A DNA stretch of 64,000 bases from Euptelea pleiosperma (taxonomy: Eukaryota > Streptophyta > Magnoliopsida > Ranunculales > Eupteleaceae), in NCBI GenBank assembly GCA_035048495.1, contig CM068541.1, positions 6,455,929 through 6,519,928 on the forward strand, read 5' to 3'. How positions within the stretch are numbered: the first letter of the stretch is position 1; the number at the start of each line of letters is the position of its first letter. Positions 55,445 through 64,000 of the stretch are shown here, one piece after another. Below the pieces are notes generated by a model, which was not told where the DNA came from, searched no databases, and was given only the letters and a program-made list of their open reading frames with translations. The translations under genes were made by a program, and so were the position numbers.

Positions 55445-58140
55445 ATAGGGTCTCACTAATTCAATAAATTTTCCACGAAATAGTGCCAAAAATGCTCTTG
55501 GGCCCACATGGTTTTCCACTAGGTAATAGGGATTATTAATGCTTAGATCATAATTTAGGGTTAGGGTTAGGGTTTGGAAATATTGTTTCATGCCTGTCTC
55601 TTCCCAATTTTTATTGGGATGCCATGGAAATGAGCTCATTTCATCTAGAAGCAATAGAGTTTATATTAGAATGGCAATTCCGCACTGGGAAATAATAGCA
55701 TCATCCTTAGGACAACACCGGACCATCGTCGCCCTAAGTTCCAGACCACTAGATGTTCTTTGAAATTTGTCTAATGGACTTCGAGATTCGTATAGTGAAT
55801 CTTCAGGATTCGTGTGGTGGGAATCTCGATGAACATTAGAGGGATCTGTACCTTAGAACAATGATGTTACGGTGTGTCCCTAAGATTCTTAAGATTTGCT
55901 GCCTGCTAATGCACTATGAAAGGACCATAATATTGCAAGTACAATGCTAACGACATGTGATTCAAGTCCGTTTTAACTTAAGTCAACCACCGTTAAACTA
56001 GGTCAAAGGGGTAATCCTAAAGTTTGAAAGCACAAGGAGGAGTTACTAATTACTTTCAAATTTCAGGTGGATGTTACTTAAATATCCAAAGAAAAATTGA
56101 AGAAGAGATTAATTAAGGGCTCAGGCTCCGTGGGGTCGAGGACTCGTCTTTTTCTGATTAGTCCTTTCAGTGTGCCTTCGAGAATCCAAAGGTGGTTTTG
56201 CTTTGGCAAGAAGTAATGCCAGCTCAGCACTATCAACCATCGTTGGATTCTCGGAATCCATGCCCGAGAACACGAGTGAAAAGACAAGTCCCCAAGTCTT
56301 TTGAGGGTTTGGTTTGTTGAGATATTATCGGAATGAAAAACAGGTTGTGCATGGATCCATGTAAATTAATCCGCTTCAGATTCTAGTCGAATTCCAAGTG
56401 AGCGTTAGTGTACCTATTGAAAATGTTGAGGGATAAGGAGGTCCTAACGAGACTTCGAATATTTGAAAAAAGAGTCATGCTACCATCTTGAGGTAGGCGT
56501 CCTCCCTCGGGTCCAGACCGTTGGACGATTCCTCGGGATTTATGTGACGTGACCGGGACCAGGATGTCTTCATCATGACAGTAACACAATTCTATTTTTT
56601 TTTTTTTTTGTTAGAGCAGAAACACAATTCTAATTTAAAAAGGACAGATGATATTGATGCTCTACATGTCCCAGCAACAGCATTTCAACTAAGTATATCC
56701 CAACCTATACGTTCTACAAGGGAAGATGATGCACTACATGACCCCAATTAGACGGTAGCGAATATATAAATGTCGAAACCCCATATGTCGCTGCGCCGTC
56801 AACTAGTACATTCTTGCATCAATCCTGTCAAAATCGGTGTAGATTATGCGAACGAAAATCACTCATCCACATTCCTAAGCATTGTAACTTAATGGGATTT
56901 TAATCATTTTATTAGAAAAAAATTATGTTGTAAGACCATACTTGTGAGTGCAAATGTGGAAAGGGAAATATATTTTCCTTATTATTATTTTTTCCAATTT
57001 CTCTTATCATGTCAAATAACTATCTTCTAATAGAGAAAACTCTATTTGGAGTATTTTTTGGGGTGGAATTTTGGAATCAATTGGTGCTGATGCCATATAT
57101 ACCGAAGCGATTTGACAGGAGAATATTTAAAAAAAATTAGAATAATTGCACTTGCCGCGTACAGATGGCAGCACTTGATTGGATTCATAGTTCCTTCTAA
57201 TATGTCTTCTAGTAATCATCTCTCCTCTAGAAGATCTATGTGAATTTGGGGAAAATTTTGAGAAAATTTAGTGGGATTCTCTTTGTTGAGCACATGGTAC
57301 CACAACAGTGAAATATGGAAGTGGGCATCTCTTTTTTGTCCTCCAATCACGAATAATAAATCCAAAAGTAGACCAATCTTAGGCTAACAATTTGTTTTCT
57401 GTCAATTGACCGGTGGATAGAATGCTGGGACATGTAATCTGGAGAATATATAATGAGATACACCAAAGATGATATAATGCATCTCACACACTTTATTACA
57501 ATATATCTTTAATAATAAGATATTTTTTTCTTGATGGATCTTTAGAAAAGGGGGGGTTTGAGAAAATGAATTTTTTCTCTCAATAAAATCTTAAATAGAG
57601 ATTAAGTAGGTAGATATCTTGGTAAGAGAAGGGATACAGAAAGATCCCATTGACACAATTTCTTTGGTTGATGTGATACCATTCTCATCAATGGCTACAT
57701 TTGTCGTAACTTCAACTCACTATCTTTGGGTTAGGTTATTTTGACATGTCTTATCTTTACACACCATTGACACGCCTATGTAGGGCCCACACGGAGATGA
57801 TTCAAGGGTTAATTTTTTTTGAGGATGATTTCAATGGTGAAAATGATTATATTGTTTCACCATTGAGATTATCCTTGCAAAAAATCAACTCGTTTTGACA
57901 TTTCTAGTCCTACGAAAAGTTCATTACAAGTTAAAAATTTTGGACCATCATATTGACATGACAACCTATTTTTTGAATTTTTAAAATTTAAAATTTTTTT
58001 TTTCAGAAAACCCGGTCCTATCAGTCTCGTCGTGGGTACTTGTTCAATGTAAGACTTTAGTGACAGAGATGGGTCACTAAGGTTACCAATAGTTACCCTA
58101 GACTGTCCCAAACGCGCGTCCAAGAGTTCTCAATCAAACT
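55445..58140. other. Gene-free stretch with small repeats
   Basis: It contains three TTAGGG units in a row near 55555-55573, a hairpin-MITE relative at about 56130-56300 (CCGAGAACACGAGTGAAAAG), a tiny poly(T) insertion at 56595-56620 between 12-bp repeats, and at 57795-57900 a diverged hairpin repeat (TTGAGGATGATTTCAATGGT facing ACCATTGAGATTATCCTTGC). No gene is recognised. Confidence 0.5.
56583..56632 (-). mobile_element. Minimal retroposed poly(A) tail with 12-bp target duplication
   Basis: AACACAATTCTA occurs at 56583-56594 and again at 56621-56632. The 26 bases between are a poly(T) run followed by GTTAGAGCAGA, i.e. on the minus strand a short sequence with a poly(A) tail. This is what an extremely 5'-truncated LINE or SINE insertion leaves. 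Confidence 0.55.
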
Positions 58141-58148
58141 ATTAGAAG

Positions 58149-58750
58149 CATGGTTCGAAGTCTCGGGCGATCCAGACCGGGATCGGAGGCATCCGAGACA
58201 AAAATCCAATGTTTGTCTCGAATCGCACTGGATCGTCCAATCCAACTCTCTGGATCGGTTGAATCGCCCTTTGGATCGGTTGGATCGCCCGATCCAAACG
58301 AGTTACACCGATCCAACTCGGCGAGTTGAACTAGCGGCGATGATGTTATCAAAACTTGATTTTTTTTTCTTTTTTTTTCATCTTTTCACTCGTTTTCCTC
58401 CCTCAGCCTTTCTTAGAACCTAAAAATAACTTAAAAATGATAGATCAACCTTCGAAACACATAGATCCATGGAGATCAAAGGTCTTGGTTCAAATTTCTT
58501 CGAGTTGGGTTGAAAATCCGGTAAGTTTTGGGAGAAATCCGGCCAGTTTTGGAGGAAACACATAGATCTACATTCTTGTGATTTTTTCTGATTTTTCTAC
58601 AATTTTTTTGAATTTTTTCTACAATTTTTTGCATTTTTTGAGATTTTTTTTTCTCGTCTCGGGATCACAATGGATCGGACCGATCCAGGCGATCCAACTC
58701 GGGATCGGAGGGGTCCGATCCAACGGCCGATCCCGAGACTTTCATCCATG
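58149..58750. mobile_element. hAT-type MITE, GATCGG-rich, 602 bp
   Basis: Starts CATGGTTCGAAGTCTCGGG and ends CCCGAGACTTTCATCCATG, with a perfect 8-bp duplication ATTAGAAG (58141-58148 and 58751-58758). Both subterminal regions are packed with GATCGG/CCGATC motifs. The central part (TTAGAACCTAAAAATAACTT region) is unrelated AT-rich DNA. Confidence 0.92.
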
Positions 58751-58879
58751 ATTAGAAGAAAACTTTGCCCTTTTGTGGCGGACGACATACGAGGGAAAAG
58801 AGAGAAAAGAAAGGAAAAAGGGAAATGAGAGAGAGGAAGAAGAGGGAAAAAGGAGTTCCCCGGCGTTAAAAAAAAAAAT

Positions 58880-59135
58880 CAGAAAAACGGTGGACCAAGT
58901 CCAGCATTTTTAAAATACAATAAAAAAGTTCGGCTAAGTCCATCTTTATTAAAAAAAAACAACAGAAGTAGTCCGCTGTTTCTTTTTCCAGTTAAAAAAC
59001 AATAGACTTGGTTCGTCGTTTTGTCTGTAAAAATAATTCAACTGAAAACAATGGACTTAGTCCGTGACTAGACAAAATTCGTAGTTGAACAGTAACGTTT
59101 TATTTTGGTGGGAAACGAAATGGACGAAGTCCGCA
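58880..59135. repeat. Six spaced palindrome-like motifs, GGACTTAGTCCG
   Basis: TGGACCAAGTCC (58891), GGCTAAGTCC (58932), AGTAGTCCGC (58967), AGACTTGGTTCG (59004), GGACTTAGTCCG (59053) and GGACGAAGTCCG (59122) recur every 36-70 bp, each next to A/T runs. They look like remnants of one decayed repeat unit. No element boundary was found. Confidence 0.5.
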
Positions 59136-59430
59136 TTTTTTACACCTTAGAAAAATGATGGACACGCCTTTCAGGTGTAGTTTTTTCACTTTTTATGGAT
59201 CAAGCACAAAGACTTGATCGAGATCAAGCAGCAAGTCTGGACATGGGTCAGACATAAAAATTACTTGACCAAGGCCAAGCACGATGTCTATATGCAGATC
59301 GATACAAAAGGTTAGATAAAAACCATGTAGAAATTATAAATATAGGCATAAAACTACAAAATAGAAGTTCTTACAAAAAAATCACCACTCCAACTACATC
59401 AGCTTGTATTTCTTGCTGAATGACCTCAGC

Positions 59431-60600
59431 CTAAGGAGCTAGCAGCGCCGAAAACTTCTTCACCAACGTCAGGAGACACGAAAACCTCCTTATTCTTAGT
59501 AGACTCTTCGGCAGCAAGGTTAATTGGCCATCGTAGCTAGCCTTCCTTGTAGGCTCTCTATATTGTAGCTCCGCAGACTTTTTCTTCTTGGTTGTAACCT
59601 TGCCTTTGATATCAACTTCGAGCAACTTGTTATGCCTTGGAAACTCCATGCGAAGCTCATCACAGGTAGAAGATAGGGCCACACTCTCAACCTCAGTTTC
59701 TTCTCTAGCTTGAGAGATCTCAACCCGAGTTGCCGTTAGATTCGCCTCTATGAAATGTTGGAAAAATCAAATTTGATTTTAAAAAATCAAAAAATATGAG
59801 TAACAGGGTCACTTTGAGTATAAATAAAAGTGGGACCCATTTACTTTTTGAGGCAGGTCCGTATTGGTTTTTCATCTTCTTGATATGGAGAGTAAAGAGG
59901 TTAAATTATTTAGCCAGACTACCCCTACTTGCAATTTGTAATGTTAATTTACAAAGTGAAATGTTTGTGTAAAACATTAGTCCCACATGGAAGAAATACA
60001 ACAAAGGAAACAAGTTTATATATATCTAGAACTTGTTGCTTGTAGACTTGAAGTGTAAGGTAAGAGATAAGCTCACGCATGCACATGGGGGCCCATGGGC
60101 TCTAGTTGGCATTCTGGAGCCTCATTCCAGAAACCTTAATGTGCGTAACGCACACTTACATTGCACGCGTATGGGGGTGTAATTATCAAACAGTTACGCA
60201 CCACCTTCTATGAGTTTTAAAAGTTTTCATTTGTGGAGAGTACTAAAACAGTTTCAGTTCGCACTTAAGTGCGTTATTCCTCATGTACAGATTGTTTTAT
60301 CTTGGAAGACACGTCATGAGACCTTTGGCACTACAATAAGGAGATGAATTTGTCTTAAGTCCATTGTGTACAACACAAGCCTAGATCAATTATAATTGTC
60401 AATTAACAGTGAGTTTAATTGCATTCTATTTTTATTTCTGTTAATTATTATTACCGTCTTTTTCTTTCTTCTATTTTCCTGTGAACTATCATACAGATAA
60501 CATGAAACTCGACAAAACCTCTAACCTATTGCAACAATTTCTTGTTACCCCGATGTCTATTTGCAGAGAGGTAATTTGATTCTACAACTATGTATGATTT
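59431..60600 (-). pseudogene. Retroelement-like ORF interrupted by a solo LTR
   Basis: On the minus strand, 59431-59755 reads ANLTATRVEISQAREETEVE, SVALSSTCDELRMEFPRHNK, then a Lys-rich stretch, looking like the coiled-coil part of a plant gag-like or mobile-element protein. Removing 59756-60502 plus one TGAAA joins it in frame to GVTRNCCNRLEVLSSFIE upstream. No catalytic domain is visible, so the identity is uncertain. It may equally be host-gene debris. Confidence 0.45.
59756..60502. mobile_element. Solo LTR, 747 bp
   Basis: Starts TGTTGGAAAAATC and ends GATAACA (TG...CA, with TGTT/AACA ends), flanked by the 5-bp duplication TGAAA (59751-59755 and 60503-60507). It contains a TATA-like TTTATATATATC near 60017 and TAGTCCCACATGG, common in plant Copia-type LTRs. 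No primer-binding site, polypurine tract or second LTR is nearby, so it is a solo LTR left by recombination. Confidence 0.8.
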
Positions 60601-61348
60601 CCTCTCTTGTTGTCGCTCCATTCGTTGAACAACCCATCTTATAATCTATCATCCTAGGGTAGAAGCAATAAACAACAAAAATAAGAAAAGAAACATAAAG
60701 AGAGTCAAAGCAAAGAAAGGATGATTCAACAAGAAATTTACTGCAAATGAAAGGAAAAGAAACTTACAACGGCTAAAAGCACCCATGGCGTCGTCAAGAA
60801 TTCAGGGACTTGCATACTTCTTCCTATCACAAAGAAGGCGAAACTAGTCCAACATCAGATTGTCAATAATCGAGTGCTCGACAATAAATTGAGGATCCAT
60901 CACTGAAAGTCGCCTAGAATGTGTAGGCACCCAGAGAAGATGCTTGCATAGGGGGAAGTTCGCTGGAGGAAGTCGATACCACATGCTTTGCCCTTCTGAC
61001 TCTCGAGTTCCACCATCGAGGTGATAGCAGTAGGCATGTGAATGGGAGGAGGAGAACCCTTACCTTTTATGGGGGTCTTTTCTAAGGAACTAAAGTCCTC
61101 CAAACCTGTGGGATCTAGAGTGGTGAAGCCTCTAGCAGAAGCAACAACAACGGCAATGGCCGCCGAAGCACTCCGTAGGCGGGTGGTAGGATGACTCCCA
61201 CCCTTTGTTTTTTTTTTCCCGAGACCCAATCAGTTTGGACCTCTTGTGATTTCCAATTACACAGGGAAACAACACCCCTCTTCAAGATAAAAGGAGTCCC
61301 GCCGTATTATTATAAGAGGACTCAAATAAGGAGAGCATTAGATTAGAT
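60600..61348. other. Gene-poor stretch with a minus-strand ORF of doubtful status
   Basis: A 109-codon minus-strand frame (60900-61229) starts MGLGKKKTKGGSHPTTRLRS and includes VELESQKGKACGIDFLQRTS. Its position next to the gag-like ORF suggests the same decayed element, but no domain is identifiable. Confidence 0.3.
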
Positions 61349-61781
61349 CAAGGTTTAAAAGATGCCGTTTTAACGGTTAAACGGACTGGGGGCATTACCG
61401 TTTAAACGGCCGTTAAAACGGATTGAAACAGTCAAGGGCAAAAATGAAAAAAATGGGAAAAAACAGAATTAAACGGATTTTAACGGAAAAAGTGGCGCTG
61501 AAATTCAAATTTTGAAATTTGAAAATTAAAAAAATATATGGAATTTAACGGATTTAAACGGATTTTAACAGAAATTAAACGGATTTTAACGGAGTTAAAC
61601 GGTTTTAATGGCTGTTTTTTTCACAAAATTTTTCAAAATTAAACGGCTGTTTAAACGATTTTAACGGCCGTTAAAACAAAAAAAACAGCCGTTTTTTTCA
61701 AACTGATAAAACGTGTTTAAACGGTTTTAACGAAAATGGGCTTGGGGCGTTACCGTTTAAACGGCCGTTTTTAAAACCATG
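61349..61781 (+). mobile_element. hAT-type MITE, AACGG-rich family (copy E)
   Basis: Starts CAAGGTTTAAAAGATGCCG and ends GTTTTTAAAACCATG. The flanks GATTAGAT (61341-61348) and GATTAGAC (61782-61789) match at 7 of 8. It is 433 bp long and close in sequence to copy C. Confidence 0.88.
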
Positions 61782-61789
61782 GATTAGAC

Positions 61790-62905
61790 ATTGAAAAAGC
61801 TGACATACCCCCCTTAACTTGATCTGGACCACTGTCATTTGACATGTATGACCCGAATTGACTGTTAAATTTTGGATTGAAGGACAAAAAGGCCATTATC
61901 TTCAACCTGTGATCAAGGGTTTGGGCTAAAATTCAAACCCCAAATCAAACGGTTGTGGTGGACAGATGGCCATTCCAATGGGTTGGCCGCCCATCACCGG
62001 CGACCAAACCTACCTGAGTCTCATGGCCAGGATTTGAGCCATAGGGCTGGATATATGAAATAAGAGGTGGTAGGGGTTTGCGAAATTTCATTTTAGACCA
62101 AAATTTCATAACTACCATTTTTGTTTGATACATTCCTGCTATTGCTTTTACGAAGTTTCCTTACAAGTTGTACAAAATGTCACATTTACCTGTTGTGCGC
62201 GCCTTACAAGTAGCATACATGGGTGGACCCCAACATGCAAGTGCAGCAGCATGAGCTGCATGCTGTACAGACAAGCCCAACAAAACTCCGGTTTGTCCCA
62301 TCATCCATTCTAAGCAGTCTCATCTTTGGCAAACTCATTGGACTTCCTTGTCACCAAACAGATATTCACTCCTTTCTGAAGAGAATTTCCCTCCGTCTGG
62401 ATTAAGCATTTCCCATTCCACCAAAAAACTGTATTTCCCCTCTACTTGGCCTCACATAGAACCCCACCCTTTTAAAAGCTATGACAGAACATCCCTCATC
62501 TTCTCAAGTGAAATGGGTTTCAGTATCACTCCGTTCATATCAACTCTCAAGAAGTTCATTCCCCTTCATCATTCTATCTGTATTCCCTGTAAGTGTTATG
62601 AGCAGTGGCCTCTCATGACGATCGAGTGGCGAATTTTTCATGTATTTGGACTGGAAATTACCGGAGTTCCGATTTCTATAGCCCAAAACAGAAATTTGAG
62701 ATTTAAAACCTTGATCACAATCTTAACGAATTCCTGCACTTTTCATAATAGAGAAAAGCAGGCAATGTTCATATATGCATGCATGGCATAAGGTATTACA
62801 CATCCTTACAAATAGGGATATCTCATGATATAGCGTCGCCACGAGGTTCGTCGCGCGAACTTGATTATATAACAAAAAATTACAATATATATATATATAT
62901 ATATT
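61790..62905. other. Gene-free stretch, nothing recognised
   Basis: Several overlapping open frames up to 147 codons (for example 62348-62791 plus) have no recognisable domain or splice support. A (TA)n microsatellite lies at about 62886-62904. Confidence 0.4.
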
Positions 62906-62909
62906 TACA

Positions 62910-62998
62910 TATCTATTATATCGGGGTCGAATAATGACGTTGTGGGCTCAATGTTGTGACAGGAAGCGCCATCCAATTGAGCTATGGTCTCAACCCCC
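62910..62998 (-). mobile_element. Possible tRNA-derived SINE head
   Basis: The minus strand reads GAGACCATAGCTCAATTGGA, matching a Pol III A box (TAGCTCAATTGG). About 50 bases after the A-box start comes ATTATTCGACCCC, a B-box-like motif with TTCGA. No cloverleaf can be drawn, so it is not a tRNA gene. It is followed by an AT-rich end and a TA microsatellite. SINE status is a guess from box spacing. Confidence 0.35.
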
Positions 62999-63439
62999 AT
63001 CTTTTTATCTATGTCCTCACCATGAGGTTTCTTCTTCGCTATCTCCTCGTTTCTTTGTGCACAAATGCGAATGTTTCGATGGCCGTTGGAACCTTATATA
63101 TCCAGCTGTGAACGTGCGGATACTGTTTCCGAACGATGATAATCTAATTCCTTTGGGTTTTGCGACAAAAACACGCCGGCAGGGCGAGTTTTTCGGCAAC
63201 CGAAGAACTCTAACAGTGCATGCCTTTTCCAAATCTGGTATTGCATGGAGGTGGGAAGGTAGATCGATGATGAAATCTCCATACTCTTCTGTTCTCCCTT
63301 TAGCCCAATTTAACTTGGACTTTTTCCCGCCGTGCTTGCATGAAACTGCTACCAATGCACCTACAAAAATCACCAACTTAAATTAGATATATGGGAATTC
63401 GGATTCACGAACCCATTAATTAATTTTATGTATGGAAAT

Positions 63440-63703
63440 TCGGATTTAATTACAAAACCCGGCAACCCCGTTACGTCCAAAACTGATTAAAAATGGGCTT
63501 AGCCTTATAACGGCCTTTTATGACAGAAATAACAGTTATTTTGTCCGTTATCTGTCTTTTTTTTTTTACAGTTATTTTGGAAAAAATAAAATGACGATAA
63601 AATTGTGAGATTTTGACCATTTTTTTAACTTCGACGTGACTCATTATAGTGGACAAAACGGTAACGTTAAGTGTCTATTATGGACAGACCTTAAAACCTT
63701 GGT
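63440..63703 (-). mobile_element. ATAACGG-subtype relative of the hAT MITE, inverted
   Basis: Contains CTTATAACGGCC, AATAACAGTTATTTTG, CATTATAGTGGACAAAACGG and ends CTTAAAACCTTGG, the complement of the CAAGGTTTAAAAG start. Same subtype as 37457-37682. The left boundary is unclear. Confidence 0.45.
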
Positions 63704-63734
63704 ATATAAGTATCCAATTAATCAAAACCAAATC

Positions 63735-63895
63735 AGAAATGGAACCGAAAATTTCGGTTCTGGTTCCACATTTTTTGGAACCGACTAAAAAAGAACTGGA
63801 ATTGAACCGATAATAACTGTTCCAGTTATGGGTAGTTTGATATTAGAATCGAACCAATAAGGACTAAAACCGATATATAAATATAATATTAAATA
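63735..63895. mobile_element. Fragment of the AACCGG hAT MITE family
   Basis: Contains GAAATGGAACCGAAAATTTC, GGTTCCACATTTTTTGGAAC and AACCGATAATAACTGTTCC, closely resembling the interior of 43208-43533. The ends and target duplication are not visible. Confidence 0.55.
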
Positions 63896-63916
63896 GGGTC
63901 GACGGGCTCAGTGGAC

Positions 63917-64000
63917 CCCCCATTTTTTACACCCATTTTGGCGTACCCACGTAGAAGATGAATCAATGGCTGATTTTTGGCGAGGATCATGATCTCTATG
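63917..64000 (+). repeat. Dispersed GAGGATGATCTC hairpin repeat, cut by window end (copy 4)
   Basis: ACACCCATTTTGGCGTACCC and AGATGAATCAATGGCTGATT match the first part of 54272-54465 closely. The copy continues past the end of the window. Confidence 0.7.

Noticed and set aside
55553..55576. Interstitial telomere tract
   Set aside because: Only three TTAGGG hexamers, not the plant TTTAGGG array; too short to be meaningful.
62910..62998. tRNA gene on the minus strand
   Set aside because: A- and B-box-like motifs exist but no acceptor stem, anticodon arm or T arm can be drawn; listed only as a possible SINE head.
63017..63386. Overlapping 150-codon plus and 119-codon minus open frames
   Set aside because: Neither has a recognisable domain, promoter or splice partner. 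Open on both strands by composition, possibly old coding debris.
1..64000. CRISPR arrays, operons, prophage or other prokaryotic systems
   Set aside because: No regularly spaced short repeats with unique spacers and no bacterial gene organisation; all evidence points to a plant nuclear genome.

Overview
This window is nuclear DNA of a flowering plant. The genes are split by GT-AG introns and spaced about 10 kb apart, and encode plant-only families: a chloroplast PPR-SMR protein, Golgi GnTII, a FAR1-related transcription factor, a heavy-metal isoprenylated protein (HIPP) and the plant SnRK1 beta subunit. The DNA between genes is AT-rich and full of small transposable elements. I cannot place the species. 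There are no prokaryotic features, no CRISPR array, no operon and no complete autonomous transposon.

Layout. (1) 0.3-8 kb: two intronless minus-strand genes, an SVR7/P67-like PPR-SMR protein and GnTII (MGAT2). The presumed GnTII leader contains a tandem 240-bp duplication. (2) 8-13 kb: a run of MITE-like elements. (3) 13-19 kb: a three-exon gene for a small, probably plastid-targeted single-span membrane protein, followed by a convergent three-exon gene for a conserved 144-aa protein of unknown function. (4) 19-33 kb: gene-poor, with a nested inverted-repeat composite, a LINE remnant, a non-autonomous Mutator-like element inside a degenerate tandem repeat, and a possible unannotated transcribed locus near 25.2 kb. 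(5) 33-36.5 kb: a FAR1-related (FRS) gene with a probable 5'UTR intron. (6) 37-40 kb: hAT MITEs and a LINE fragment split by a hAT MITE. (7) 40.5-44.3 kb: a five-exon HIPP gene whose three later introns each carry a MITE. (8) 46.3-53.5 kb: the four-exon SnRK1 beta-1 subunit gene. (9) 53.9-64 kb: a 1-kb foldback element, a Tourist MITE, further hAT MITEs, a solo LTR and retroelement-like ORF debris.

The genes do not form a pathway. Two encode plastid proteins (PPR-SMR, small membrane protein), one a Golgi N-glycan enzyme, and two or three act in signalling or nuclear control. The main result of the close reading is the mobile-element structure. At least ten MITEs could be delimited to the base by their terminal inverted repeats plus 8-bp (hAT), 3-bp (Tourist) or 9-bp (Mutator-like) target duplications. 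Several insertions are nested, and for two of them removing the insert restores a longer reading frame. One foldback family carries G-box (CACGTG) motifs and lies next to the promoters of two genes.

All coordinates and exon joins were read by hand from the sequence. Family names rest on recognised motifs, not on searches.
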